Positions 1 through 12,895 of a DNA stretch of 64,000 nucleotides are shown here, one piece after another. The first letter of the stretch is position 1. Each line of letters opens with the position of its first letter. The position numbers and the translations under genes are program-made. A model generated the notes under the pieces. That model saw only the letters and a list, made by a program, of their open reading frames with translations, ran no database searches and had not been told where the DNA came from. Source of the stretch: Antennarius striatus (taxonomy: Eukaryota > Chordata > Actinopteri > Lophiiformes > Antennariidae); assembly GCF_040054535.1 (NCBI RefSeq), contig NC_090785.1, positions 11,212,001-11,276,000 on the forward strand. Reading direction: 5' to 3'.

Positions 1-427
1 TGTGTCTTTCGTCCTCTCTAAAGCAAATGGAATGATAGTAATTGAAGAAATGCACTCAAAAAAAGAAAAATAATGGCTCCTGTTCCTCAAAAATGTCACA
101 AGAAATTGCGATTGACGTAAAGGAATTATATCAACCTAAGACATGAGCAACTGAGCAAAAGGATGGCTCTTACAAATGACTGGATCTACAGACAAGTAAA
201 GCACCTCTCAAACTAAAGACAAAACAGGATGTGATGTTTATCGACAATATTATTTTACCTTTAATTAAAGGATGTTAATAATTCAGAGACCGAAAGTTTT
301 CTCAAAAACATGGTCCATTCAGAACAGAAAATGTATGAGTCAAAAAAATTAATTTGAAATCGTTTTTTCCGCTCTACTTAGGTCGACCGAAATTGCAGCG
401 TCAACAAATGAAATAAGGAAGCGGTGA
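1..427. other. Noncoding, intron side of the gamma array
   Basis: AT-rich sequence with no coding potential or recognisable repeat. It is part of the introns joining variable exons to constant exons further left. Confidence 0.6.
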
Positions 428-448
428 TTAAGCACCAAGGACAGAGAC
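428..448 (+). promoter_or_regulatory. NRSE/RE1-like silencer downstream of the 814 relic
   Basis: TTAAGCACCAAGGACAGAGA; 17 of 21 consensus bases, about 365 bp beyond the relic's donor. V8 and V9 have the same spacing on their 3' side. Confidence 0.6.
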
Positions 449-813
449 ACAAGGAACCAAATCCTTCAACTCGTCAAGGACATCTCGATGTGCTCATGCA
501 GAGTCAGAAAGGAATGCTGGAGTTTCACATTTGACATCGGCATATGTCAAGAAAATTTGCATATATGAGGAAACACTCATGCAATGGAAGGATTGCGCAG
601 TGTGTCAATTTACATCAGCCGAAACGGTTAACAAGATAGAAAAAAAGTGAAACTGGATGCAAAATTCAGCAGATTCACATGAAAACGTGTGTTTCATCGT
701 TTAGTGGCTTAAATGTATGGAATGTAAATAAATAACTAAAAGGCAATACGTTCAGTACTTAACTTTATCATAAATATTCCTTATTTTATAAAAAAAGCGT
801 CACGTGTCCCTAC

Positions 814-1068
814 CTCAAGGGAGTCACCACAATCTCCAAACACATCAGCGAAGTCTGTTGGGCTTTTCCTCAGAATCTGCTCAGCAGGCAGCGTGTTATC
901 ATTGTATGACGTCACAAACTTGAAGTCACTGGTTCTAGATCCTGTTGTCAGGTATGCGTCATAATTGTAAGCGCTGCGCAAAGTTCTTGTACCGTCAACA
1001 TCTGCGTAATTAGGAGGCAGATAAGCGCTGAGGATGGTGACTGCTCCATCAAACAACAGTCTGGGTTT
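814..1068 (-). pseudogene. Relic 3' end of a lost variable exon (cytoplasmic part only)
   Basis: The sequence is collinear with the last ~85 codons of the intact copies: [46 protein letters not shown]. It ends at a preserved donor GAG|GTAGG (814-816). It diverges from the family just upstream of LLFDG, where the membrane helix should be, and no cadherin repeats follow to the right. Changes against the consensus include ILSAY for IPGAY, EQILR for EQTLR and CGDSLE for SDxSPE. The ending TRDV and flanking CACGTG resemble V9. Because it has a donor but no acceptor or ATG context, it is a truncated copy, not an exon. Confidence 0.85.
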
Positions 1069-1762
1069 ATTTGCTTTATGCTGTCTTCCCGAAATTTATC
1101 ATATTGTAAATATCAATTGTCTCCAAATAATTTGTGTCGACTCCGTCAGATCAATTTGTGCACTAAGTTAAATCCTGTTAAGTCCTGTTATATTTATAAT
1201 ATATTTATATGTACTGTATTGGAGGACTAGTGTTAGCCTCAAGAGAATGATGCGCTGCATTGCTGATGGAGCGGAGGTGCAGAAGCAGACACTAGGAGAC
1301 TAAATATTGTCTCCTACAGAAAACTATTTGAGTCATCATTTTGCCTCCCTATTCACAACCGTTACACAGGCAGCATTATACTACAGCTTTATGAGAGTGC
1401 AAAATAAACAGGAGCAATCAAAAGTTTAGATGAAAAAACAACACTAAATATACTTCAACAAGCGCTACATGTGTGTTTGCGTAATATCCGAGAGAGATGG
1501 TTTTCACAATACTGCAAAAAATAAAATGGAAATGTGATCAACTTGATCTGTTATTATTTTGAGTACCGAGAGATTAAGTGACTGGATACTGACAGCTGAA
1601 AGTGCAATTGTTTTCCAATATTAATAACTTCGGGAACAAGTTTGACGTGATTGAAAATGTATACTGAAGTTACCAAAAAACAAAAAAAAGTAAAGCACAG
1701 GACAAAAGAAACAGGTATGTTCAGGAAATATAAAAGGAATATAGTGATATATTATGTCCTAC
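1069..1762. other. Noncoding gap between V11 and the 814 relic
   Basis: Here the lost exon's ectodomain should lie, but no cadherin-like sequence is visible in either strand. The deletion removed everything upstream of the LLFDG codons. Nothing else recognised. Confidence 0.6.
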
Positions 1763-4150
1763 CTCAGGAGAACCATCACTATCTCCAAACACATCAGCAA
1801 AGTCTGTTGGGCTTTTCCTCAGAGTCTGCTCAGCAGGCAGTGTGTTGTCATTGTATGACGTCACAAACTTGAAGTCACTGGTTCTAGATCCTGTTGTCAG
1901 GTATGCGTCATAATTGTAAGCGCTGCGCAAAGTTCCTGTGCCGTCAACATCTGCGTAATTAGGAGGCAGGTAAGCGCCGGGGATGGTGACTGCTCCATCA
2001 AACAACAGTCTGGGTTTTCTCCTGCGACAAAACCTCACACCCAGGATGATGATGATGAAGGTGAGAAAGAAGGTGGACACACACACCAGAGCGACGATCA
2101 GATAAGACGTCAGTTTGGAATTCTTCTCGTCGTAAGAAATGTCCTTCAGTTCTGGCACCTCAGCCAAGTTATCAGAGATGAGTAAATACATGGAGCAGGT
2201 GGCAGAGAGAGAGGGCTGTCCGTTATCTTTCACGGACACAATCAGGTTCTGTTTCATGCTGTCAGATTGTGAAATGTCCCGCTGGGTCCGGATCTCTCCG
2301 CTGTGGACACCAATAGTGAAAAGTCCCGGATCGGTGGATTTGACTATCTGATAGGACAGCCAGGCGTTCTGTCCAGAGTCCGCGTCCACCGCTATCACTT
2401 TGGACACCACAGAGCCTCCGTGGGCAGCTTTGGGGACCAGCTCGGTCATGAACGAGCTGCCCTCCGGGGCGGGGTACAGGATCTGAGGACAGTTGTCATT
2501 CACATCCGATATGAACACACTGACGGTCACGTTGCTGCTGAGCGGAGGAGAACCGTTGTCTCTGGCCATCAGGTGGACTTGAAAACTCCTCATGTGTTCA
2601 TAATCGAACGACCTGACAGCGTGGATCACCCCCGTGTCTCCGTTCACAGACACGTAGGAGGACACCGGGGCACCGTTCACCTCACCGGCTAACACAGAAT
2701 AAATCACGGTACCGTTTTGTCTCCAGTCGGGGTCTCGAGCAGTAACGGAACATAAAGTGGAGCCAGCTTTGTTATTTTCACTCACATATGCGCTGTAGGA
2801 CTGTTCCTCAAACACAGGGGGGTTGTCGTTGATGTCTGCTACAGACAAGTGAAGACTTTTGGAGGAGGACAGAGGTGGAGAGCCCTCGTCAGTGGCAGTG
2901 ATTGTAATGTTGTAATCAGACACCACTTCACGGTCCAGTTGTCCTGTGGTCACCAGAGAATAATAGTTTTTGATAGACGGAACCAACTTGAAAGGGACGT
3001 TTTGCTGAATAGAACAGCGGACCTGTCGGTTCTTCTCAGAGTCTCGATCCTGCACGTTAATGATGCCCACCTCTGTACCAGGTGACACGTTCTCAGCCAC
3101 GGGATTGGTCAGAGATTTCAGGTTTATAACAGGTGCGTTATCATTCACATCAGTAATCTCAATAACTAGAGTTGTGTATGACACTAACCCCAGACCATCT
3201 TTTGCGCTGATCTGCATTTCATATGAAGATTCTTTCTCATAATCAATATTTCCAGCTACTCTCACCTCTCCTGATTTAGAATCTAAAGAAAATAAATTAT
3301 TTTCATCAGAGACATGATCAAACTCGTAGGAAATCTCACTGTTCACTCCCTCGTCTGCGTCAGTAGCACTAACTGTGATCACCAAAGTGTCCAGAGGAGA
3401 GTTTTCAGGCAGACTGGCTTTATAGACCGACTGACTAAACACTGGAACGTTATCATTAGCATCCAGTACAGTGATGTGAATGACTACAGTACCTGATCTC
3501 TGAGGAGAGCCGCCATCAAATGCTGTTAGGAGCAAAACAATTTCCTTCTTATCCTCTCTGTCTAACTCTTTATTTAACACCAGTTCACAGTGTTTTCGTC
3601 CACCTGCTTTATCGTTTACATTTAAATTGAAATGATCATTCTGCTGCAGTGAGTAGCGCTGAACAGCATTCTCTCCGATGTCTCCGTCGTGGGCCTCGCC
3701 TAGAAGAAAACGTTCGCCTTTGTCAGCAGATTCCCGTATTTCAATCTTTAGTGAGTCCTCCTTGAACTGCGGTGAATTATCGTTGATGTCTTGAACGCGG
3801 ACATTAACACGATGCAGTTCTAGAGGATTTTCCAGCACAAGTTCCTGCTTTAGAACACACGACGCCTTTTTGGAACAAAGCGCTTCTCTGTCAATCCTCT
3901 CCTGAACGATCAAGTCTCCGGTGTTGAGATTCACACCGCAGTAATGAACACTGTTATCCTCCGTGTCGATGCGGGCCTTGCGAGCAGACAGTCTGGTCAA
4001 ATCAAGTCCCAAATCCTTGGCGATATTTCCAATTACAGATCCACGTTTCATCTCCTCCGGTATCGAGTAGATCACGTCTCCACAGATAAAGCGGGGGGCG
4101 AGGAAAACAGAAGCTAGGCCGCAGAGCAGTAACATTCTGTTGTTTCCCAT
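1763..4150 (-). CDS. pcdhg: Gamma-type protocadherin variable exon V11
   Basis: The intact variable exon nearest the constant region. The ATG at 4148-4150 (MGNNRMLLL) is preferred over one seven codons upstream, because it has A at -3 and G at +4 and matches the MG start of the paralogs. It has 796 codons from there. EC1-EC3 belong to no other class in the window: [26 protein letters not shown], a longer EC2 insert ([14 protein letters not shown]) and an EC3 ending [11 protein letters not shown]. From EC4 onward it has the common sequence, ending [12 protein letters not shown] at GAG|GTAGG. Its CSE is the most degraded of the set, so its promoter may behave differently. Confidence 0.94.
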
Positions 4151-4350
4151 TTTTACTGGGAGTTGGATCATTCACACACTGAAGTTATAAAATATGTCAA
4201 TTAAATAGCCGTGGTCCCTTCAAATAAAACAAAAATGTTAGCTTTGCGATCAACGAAACTGTCGTTGTCTGATGCAGTCCAGTGGGAGAGACCGCACTTC
4301 ATTCTTTGAGTCAGAACAGTGCGCATATCCCATTCTCTCGTTTATTGGTA

Positions 4351-4371
4351 CACACTGACACCATGAGTACT
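4351..4371 (-). promoter_or_regulatory. Degraded CSE of V11
   Basis: Sense strand GTACTCATGGTGTCAGTGTG, about 200 bp upstream of the ATG. CTCATGGTG is kept but the CGCT core reads CAGT. Confidence 0.55.
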
Positions 4372-4989
4372 TTTTAAGGTACAACAAGGAACTGTTTCAC
4401 ACATGTTTAAAGTTGATGACCAACGTAGATAGATACATTCTAATATCAGACTAAAAACAAAAAACATCAGGTGTCTGATAATTTTGAGTGTTGTTATTGT
4501 GACTATTGAATGAAATATAATTGAAAGATTATGCTTGCATTTAGACAAATCAACAGAATGATGACTCTGTAGACACTGTGTGCTGAATAGCTCATATTTC
4601 CAAATGTTAATTAAGAAAGGAATGGCAAAATATTATTCCCATAAAAAGAAATACATTCGGGATCACCTCAGATAATTCAATTAGATTCTAAATTGATTTT
4701 AAAAACTACATGAGAACAAAAACATCAAAAACCACATGTTGATTGCTGATATTATGATAATCATAATTTTGATTCCTTCTGTTTTAATGAAGATGTGACA
4801 CCCTGAACATTTATTTAGTTAAGATTATGTTCAGAATTGTTTCGTGTTCATTATTTCAGTCAGTTTGTTGTCCCCACCATTATTCTTAGTATTGTTTATA
4901 TGTTCATATTGTTCGTTTTGGGTCACCTACGAGACACACCTGCTTCACTTGGAGTAAACGTCGTGTAATACCTATTTCCGTCAGCAGGT
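4372..4989. other. V11 upstream region, nothing recognised
   Basis: AT-rich, no NRSE at the usual distance, no reading frame of note. It ends at the retroelement fossil. Confidence 0.55.
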
Positions 4990-7900
4990 GTCAGCACCAG
5001 CGGTGAGACGGACTGACGGCCGCTGACTTCCGGTGACTCAGGAAGAAGTGAAGCGAGTGAGCGCGCGCGCGGGGAGAGCAGAGAGATTGAGTTAATGTCG
5101 GACCTAGCGAGCTATACGCAGTTCGGTTACGGAGAAAATGAGGAGGAATAACTTGACACTGAGGATGTATAACAAACTTTGTGGATGTCAATAAAATAAC
5201 TGGAACCTGCAAGAACGTTGTCATCATTGGACAAGTGTAGCATAAATTTGGCGAGCCAGCCAGGAGTCGCTGTAACAACGACGAAGCCCGTCTTCAAAAT
5301 AACGAACCCAGACGGAACGGTACCGAAAAAAGTCAAAGATGGAGCAGCTCCAGGATGAGGTTAGTGCGGTGTTGTATACACTTAGCACGGCAGAGCTCAT
5401 TAAAGTGTTCCAGCACCTCAAGTGTAGTGAACCAGCAGGGGAGGGATACAAAGAACAGTCCCGTCGGGCCCTGGTTCGGCTAGCTCAGGGGTCGGCAACC
5501 TTAAACGTTCAGAGCCAAACTGGACCAAGAAAAAATAAAATCAAACCTGGCGGGAGCCGCAAAAAAATATAAGCCTTAAATTAAAGCAACACAAGCTCTA
5601 ATTGTCTATATTAGTCTACTATCAAATTGACTAACTAGTCCACAAATGCATAATGAGATTCATGATTGTTTATTTTCCATATCGACGATCACTCCTAAAT
5701 ACAGTAATCCCGTTCAGTGTGTGATGGTGATGAACGTCTCTGGACTCCCAGGGAGGGCAGGTGAGAGAGCTGTACATCCCTGATGAATACAGTCAGCTTG
5801 AGCTACAATGACAAAACAGTGTTTCCGCTCCTGGGGACGTATATTGAGCATGTTTATGTGGCCTGGTTTAAAATGATAGGGACCGGACACAGCAAAAATA
5901 ATTTTTATGTGGGTCTTTATTACCCGACTGTACATAGCACAGCATTCATTTGATGAGCTGAAGTTGTTGGTTGACCAAAACAATAACAACATAAAATAGA
6001 AAGCTTCATTTCGTTTATCTCCATAATTCTTCTTCTGTCCCTAATCCATATTCACAGTAAGAAAAGGAAAACTACAAAACTTAACAGTTTTAGATAACTT
6101 CAGATACAGCTACTTAACAATAGTAGGCAGATCTAGACAGATCTATACTACATCTAAAACAGTTCTAGACACATCTGGGGAAAACTTAACCAATCTGGAA
6201 AAACTTCTCTAAAATCTAGACAACACTGCGCGCAGGTGTGCACACTCTGGTGTGCACCCTGCGCGCGAAAATACACACAACCGGAAGTGAAACAGGAATC
6301 AGCGTGGCTCTCAATCTCCCCTGCTGCACTGCTTTTCAGTGTTGGCCCTCAGCACGGAGATATTGCACGCACATACTGCTCTACAGAACTGAACAGACCA
6401 TAATTTCCCGCTACCGCTGCGCCCTTGTGTGTGTGTGTGTGGTCTCATGTGAGCTCCGCTCGCTCCCGAGTTCTGCGGCTGCGCTAGTCTTAAAGTGACA
6501 GCGTCACTTTACCAAAAGCACAGTTATCCTTTCCACATATGACGCGTAACATTGTGAAACGCACAGAATAAGTTGTTATCAAGTAAAATAAGTATTAAAA
6601 CAAAAATACAGTCACTACAGTACTAATTCAGGGGTGTATGTAAATAATACTGTGTGAACAGCTGAAAATACTTTGTCTTTAGTCCACCTGGCTACATTTA
6701 GGTAACGTGTTCTAAACAAGCAGTGCTATTAATTCCATCATTTCTTCTTGCAGCTCGTCAGAGTTTACATACCTGCGCAATAGCGCTGTCTGTTCAGTAT
6801 CGATCACATCACACGATTCGTCATGTTTAATTGAGTATACTGGAGTTGAATTAATGTCCTTGATTTACTGATTGGTAATGTTGTGTGTTCTTTCCTTCAC
6901 TGTCTTTGCAGAGAGAAGCATATTATCTGTTTTTTTTTCATTATTTTAATGAATGGGTCCTTCGTGTAATCACTATCGGTGATATAATTGGGGGGACTGT
7001 TTGTGTGTTGGAACCACCTTATCCACAGCAGTACCTCCAGTCAGACAGCAGGCACCACACAGGGAGCAATTGATTTCTGGTATTTAATCAGTAACTTGCA
7101 GCATTACAGAACATAATTTCGTGAACGACTTGGTTTTGTAGATCACCGCGCTCTCCAGAATCGCCTCCGTCCAATGGATACGTTCTCCTTTAACAGAGCA
7201 ACAGGCGCTTCTCCGCTTCTATACCGGGTCCCAATTTCACCCTCTACCAGAAAAACCTGACCTGCTGACAGGCCATACTTACACAATATTACATATAATA
7301 AGGTTGAACAAACCGAAACAACAACACACTTGTTTTGATTAATGGTTGTAACTACTGTATTCACATTGCGATTACTAACAGTGCAATTAGCAGCCGGCAT
7401 GGCTGACGCAATTCATGTGACCAGCACACCTAGCATGGCCAACACGACTAACCTCACTAGCGCAGCTAGCACGATTAGTGTGGCTAGCAAAATTAGCGTG
7501 GCTAGCGTGATTTTCAATTCCCATCTAATCTGTATGAACTCATATATATGCACATATACAGTATGTGTACCGACAAGCAGCGGACCTTCTCCACTCACCA
7601 CCGGATGGCCGCAACGCTGCTGTCCTTTATTAAATAGAATGTGGAATCTTCGTGGCTCTCTCACAACTTGACACAGGCTGGCAGTGTGCCCTCCAGGACA
7701 AAATGGTAGTGCCGTGGCTGACAGCAATGAGCAGACCCTACCTCAGGTGGCCATGAATGCCGGGAGTCTCACCCGTCAGGACTCATGTCAAAGCCGTCAT
7801 CACCCGCCCACTGTGCTGCCAATCAATTACCACTGCTTTCTGAAGCCAGGGCTACAATCGCCTAGGACCCCACAGCGCATCTGAGCTGTCCTAAAAGGTG

Positions 7901-9470
7901 CCTGTCTAAATTTTTAAATATCACGATAACATAAAAAAACAAGAAATTTACAACAATAAGTTTTGGTTTTTAAAAAAAAGATTTTTAGCTAAGAGTACAA
8001 TATCTGTCTATTTTTTTCTTTTAAGTATTATTTTTTTATTTTGTGATGAATCTCCAGGGAGCTGCAAGGGAGGCACTAAAGAGCCGCAGGTTGCCGACCC
8101 CTGGGCTAGCTGATAGCATGTTGGATGAAATAGGAGAGATTGAGGAAACGTACGTGTTCCAGCAGTTCATAAGTGATCTCCAATCATTCATACAGTCAAT
8201 TCAAGAAAATGGTACTGTGACACACAAAACGTATGGTCAAATTTGATGTAATGTGATGAATGCTTTCATTTTGGTAATTTTTGTAATTATGTTTTAATTT
8301 GAACCATAGCTTTCATTTATTGTCTGTCTGGAAAAAAAATACAGTGTAAGTGTATAATTTTGTTTTGTTTAATGGACTTCTGGAGCACCTCAGTGCTGCC
8401 AGCAGGTGCGAGGCGTTAGTTTTCCGTTGTGTACGGTCTTGTTCACGGACTTTTGCTACTTCCTCATTCTGATGAAAGAAGCTGAGCTGACTGAATACAA
8501 CGTTGCCTCTCCTCATTATTTCTTCAATTTACAGGTTTGTAAGTTTTGTAAACAAGTATGCATGTACATACATGTTGTTTAACACTTATATGATATGTTA
8601 GAGTAATGTTGCGAGAGTAAATGCCGGATTTACATGTGTTATGGGAAAGTGTAGAAACTACCGCTTTTGTAGTGTTGTGGTCACTTAAAATGACGTTCTT
8701 TATAACATCGCATCGAAGTCGCAGTTTTACCAGTTTTATGTTTGATTAGCATGTTAGTTCACCAGTGTATATCTGGTTTAAGTTAAATCGGTGTTTTGTG
8801 CAATAACTTGTCCCAGATGTATATATGTGTATGTTCTTGGTGTTGGCAGTTTAATGCACATGTGAACATTTCAATTTGTTTCGTAGTTTTGTCAGCTTAA
8901 ATTTTATTTCAGTTCATTTTAATTTCAGTTAATTGCACTTTTTGTTTTGCACAGTAAGTCAAGGGGAAACATAAGCACCCCAATATTTTCATATTGTAGA
9001 TGAATGCTAAATTTATATTTTTGATACTTATAAAGTACGCTAAAATTGCAGTTTATGGACTGAAAGAGGATACAGTATTGCTGTGATTTCAGTATAAACT
9101 TCATTGGATGAATGGAAAATGTATGTTGTAGTTAAAAATGTGACAAGACTTCAATGTGTAAGTATATTGTTTTATTTTTGTAATTTGTGGATATTTCAGA
9201 AGAAAAGTAAAGATATTTATGTTAATGGTAAATAAAGATTCAGAAGACAGAAGCTGAGCTGAAGGAATACAATGTTACCTGTCCTCATTATTTCTTCAAT
9301 TTACAGAATCCTTTGTCTACGGGATTCAATACCTGGACCTGTAACAGTACTGATGATGCTGAAAGTCAAGTTGAGCCACTGAGGATGTATAACAAACTTT
9401 ATGGATGTCAATAAAGTCACTGGCACCTGCAAGAACGTTGTCATCATTGGACAAGTGTAACAAAGGGCGC
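4990..9470 (+). mobile_element. LTR-type retroelement fossil, interrupted by the hAT element
   Basis: Two direct repeats of about 83 bp, 5157-5239 and 9377-9459, are about 90% identical. The left one is followed by TTTGGCGAGCCAGCCAGG, which looks like a primer-binding-site region. Short gag-like coding remnants lie at 5339-5480 and 8110-8245. A second direct-repeat pair (8476-8535 and 9245-9306) lies before the right repeat. The element is internally deleted and broken; no pol is seen. Family uncertain. Confidence 0.5.
5486..8103. mobile_element. Non-autonomous hAT-type DNA transposon
   Basis: Terminal inverted repeats of 16 bp, CAGGGGTCGGCAACCT at 5486-5501 and its complement at 8088-8103. 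They are flanked by a perfect 8-bp target duplication GGCTAGCT (5478-5485 and 8104-8111), the hAT signature. The 2.6 kb body has no transposase-like reading frame. It contains a short tandem motif around 7440-7510 (variants of GCTAGCxxxATTAGCGTG) and probably smaller nested fragments. The perfect duplication points to a fairly recent insertion. Confidence 0.88.
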
Positions 9471-10298
9471 CTGGTTTGCCAACCTAACTCAAGTTCTTTG
9501 TGTAAGGCAAAAACGTTACCCCAACCTAACCCTAACCCCTTTACAAGCTTGTTGGCACTCGTCAGGCAAGAGTTGGATAGAAAATTGAAGTACATGGAGG
9601 CCAGTGCTCAACAATGATCAAAACTGTTTGAACTTCCACTCAAAAGTACCAAATAGACAATATTTACCATCAGCTTAAATCAATAAAATGAAGTTAAATG
9701 ATTGACTAAGTTACCCAAAAAACCTGGAAGTGCTAATATTACAGTTGGCTGAGACATGACAGCAAAGTACAAACAAAAGTTACCGATGAATTCAGAGAAA
9801 TATTTATATTGTTTCAACTCTTAACTTGCTTTCTAAACATCTAGAAAGAATGAAGTACAATAACTTGTGAAACATTGATAAAACTCTCTAAAAAGCATAG
9901 ATACTGTATCTGTCTATCTGTAAACATTAAGTTTTCAAAATTTTGCTACAAACCCAGTTCACACAACGAATTGAACTACCATGACTTCCAGGTCTCAAAA
10001 TGTTCACAGATACAGGTTAAAAAAAAACAAAAAACTGCACCAACGAACGGCAACAGATCAGCACTAAAAACAGAGGAAAAATAACGTTAATCTTGGAAAG
10101 ATGAGGTATACCATCAGGCGGAAATTCAGCGATACAGAATTGCGACACTGGGTGGAAGCTGGAATCAATACTTCTTAACAACCAAAACCAATAAAAACTT
10201 GTTAAGAATCACAAAATGAAAAAGGAGAGAGCACAATGCATCAGAAATTAAACGTTTTGTCAGTTTGCCAGGAATTCAAGTCTGTGATTGCTTCCTAC
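9471..10298. other. V10 3' flank (intron), nothing recognised
   Basis: AT-rich sequence with no similarity by eye to the 3' flanks of the other genes and no NRSE. Confidence 0.55.
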
Positions 10299-12677
10299 CT
10301 CAGGTGAACAGTCGCTATCTCCAAACACATCAGCAAAGTCTGTTGGGCTTTTCCTCAGAGTCTGCTCAGCAGGAAGTGTGTTGTCATTGTATGACGTCAC
10401 AAACTTGAAGTCACTGGTTCTAGATCCTGTTGTCAGGTATGCGTCATAATTGTAAGCGCTGCGCAAAGTTCCTGTGCCGTCAACATCTGCGTAATTAGGA
10501 GGCAGGTAAGCGCCGGGGATGGTGACTGCTCCATCAAACAACAGTCTGGGTTTTCTGCTGCGACAAAACCTCACACCCAGGATGATGATGATGAAGGTGA
10601 GAAAAAAGGTGGACACACACACCAGAGCGACGATCAGATAAGACGTCAGTTTGGAATTCTTCTCGTCGTAAGAAATGTCCTTCAGTTCTGGCACCTCAGC
10701 CAAGTTATCAGAGATGAGTAAATACATGGAGCAGGTGGCAGAGAGAGAGGGCTGTCCATTATCTTTCACGGACACAATCAGGTTCTGTTTCATGCTGTCA
10801 GATTGTGAAATGTCCCGCTGGGTCCGGATCTCTCCGCTGTGGACACCAATAGTGAAAAGTCCCGGATCGGTGGATTTGACTATCTGATAGGACAGCCAGG
10901 CGTTCTGTCCAGAGTCCGCGTCCACCGCTATCACTTTGGACACCACAGAGCCTCCGTGGGCAGCTTTGGGGACCAGCTCGGTCATGAACGAGCTGCCCTC
11001 CGGGGCGGGGTAGAGGATCTGAGGACAGTTGTCATTCACATCCGATATGAACACACTGACGGTCACGTTGCTGCTGAGCGGAGGAGAACCGTTGTCTCTG
11101 GCCATCAGGTGGACTTGAAAACTCCTCATGTGTTCATAATCGAACGCCCTGACAGCGTGGATCACCCCCGTGTCTCCGTTCACGGACACGTAGGAGGACA
11201 CCGGGGCACCGTTCACCTCACCGGCTAACACAGAATAAATCACGGTACCGTTTTGTCTCCAGTCGGGGTCTCGAGCAGTAACGGAACATAAAGTGGAGCC
11301 AGCTTTGTTATTTTCACTCACATATGCGCTGTAGGACTGTTCCTCAAACACAGGGGGGTTGTCGTTGATGTCTGCTACAGAGAAGTGAAGACTTTTGGAG
11401 GAGGACAGAGGTGGAGAGCCCTCGTCAGTGGCAGTGATTGTAATGTTGTAATCAGACACCACTTCACGGTCCAGTTGTCCTGTGGTCACCAGAGAATAAT
11501 AGTTTTTGATAGACGGAACCAACTTGAAAGGGACGTTTTGCTGAATAGAACAGCGGACCTGTCGGTTCTTCTCAGAGTCTCGATCCTGCACGTTAATGAT
11601 GCCCACCTCTGTACCAGGTGACACGTTCTCAGGCACGGGATTGGTCAGAGATTTTAGATGAATCACCGGGGCGTTGTCATTTACATCAGTAACATCTATG
11701 ATGACTTTGGCATAAGATGTTAAACCCAAACCATCTTTTGCAGTTACACGAAGTTCAAATGTTGATGCTGTTTCAAAATCAACTGAAGTGGTGAGTTTTA
11801 TATCACCCGTCTTACGGTCAATAGAAAATTTTGACTTAACATCTTCTGAAATGTGTCCAAAATCGTAATTCACGTCTCCATTTAGTCCCTCGTCGGCATC
11901 AGTAGCACTGACTGTTAAAACCACTGTATCTATCGGTGAGTTTTCAGGCAGACTGGCTTTATAGACGGCCTGACTGAACACTGGGACGTTATCATTAGCA
12001 TCCAGTACAGTGACGTGAATGACTGCAGTACCTGATCTCTGAGGAGAGCCGCCATCCAGAGCTGTGAGGACTAGACTGATTTCCTTCAAATTCTCGCGGT
12101 CAAGTTCTTTGTTAAGCACAAGTTCCACAGAATTCGTCCCGACTCCCAGAATGAAGTTATCATTTGTCTGTAGGTTGTAGGTTTGGACGGAATATTTGCT
12201 AATGTCCGCATCGTGCGCCTCTTCTATGGGGAAACGGGCGCCTTTGTCAGCCGACTCACTGATATCTATCTGGATTAATTCTTTCTTAAATTGAGGGGAG
12301 TTATCATTTATATCTTGAATGTGAAGATTAATCCGATGTAATTCTAACGGACTCTCTAACATGAGTTCCTGCTTTAAGACGCAAGCTGCTTTGTCTCCAC
12401 AGAGGCCTTCTCTGTCAATTCTGTCGGCTACAGTCAGATCCCCGTTATGGACATTCAAGTCACAAAATCGTTCCTCGCCTCCTTCTGTGTCGATTCGGGC
12501 CTTTCGAGTCGATAGTTTACTTGTTTCGAGACCCAGATCTTTGGCGATATTTCCGATTACTGTTCCGCGTTTCATCTCCTCTGGGAAAGAATAGCTGATA
12601 TCTCCTGTCGCACAGTTAAAAGAGAGGAGCATCGATACAACGACACAGCCGTGGATCAGGAATCTTGTGATGCCCAT
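10299..12677 (-). CDS. pcdhg: Gamma-type protocadherin variable exon V10
   Basis: A 793-codon variable exon with Kozak AAGATGG, used here as the reference for domain positions. Signal peptide 1-25; EC1 about 26-130 with LCGDKAAC loop at 92-99 and linker DINDN at 122-126; EC2 to DANDN at 226-230; EC3 to DVNDN at 331-335; EC4 to DINDN at 436-440; EC5 to DVNDN at 546-550; EC6 about 556-665, without a terminal DxNDN as usual; membrane helix about 677-702 ([18 protein letters not shown]); cytoplasmic 703-793. A private R-to-S change follows the helix (CRSRKPR, others CRRRKPR). Tail [12 protein letters not shown], donor GAG|GTAGG. Confidence 0.95.
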
Positions 12678-12870
12678 CTTGATGCCGTTGTGAAAGAGTG
12701 CAGCTCTACTAGTCCACTTTCAGGAGCGAAGCGAATCCAATGAAGAGTTCAAGCAATAATCAACACAATTCAAAAGCAGATTTCTGCGTCTCTCTCGTCA
12801 ACTGCAGCACCTTCAATCACGTTATGCGTGGACAAAAGTGGGTTGATGTCGATGTACAGTCTGTTTTGTC

Positions 12871-12895
12871 TGGTGCATGGCGACATCATGAGTCT
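12871..12895 (-). promoter_or_regulatory. CSE of V10, variant core
   Basis: Sense strand GACTCATGATGTCGCCATGC, about 200 bp upstream of the ATG, same variant as V9. Confidence 0.7.

Noticed and set aside
1240-1265. CGCT-containing GATGCGCTGC on the plus strand near the 814 relic
   Set aside because: Opposite orientation to all CSEs and lacking the CTCRTG half; probably chance.
2303-2692. Plus-strand 129-codon open frame repeated in every gene
   Set aside because: It is the antisense shadow of EC5-EC6 in the homogenised segment. Its conservation follows from the cadherin frame, and it has no start context or domain.
5339-5480. Short open frame as a host gene start
   Set aside because: It lies between LTR-like repeats and is better read as a gag-like remnant of a fossil element.
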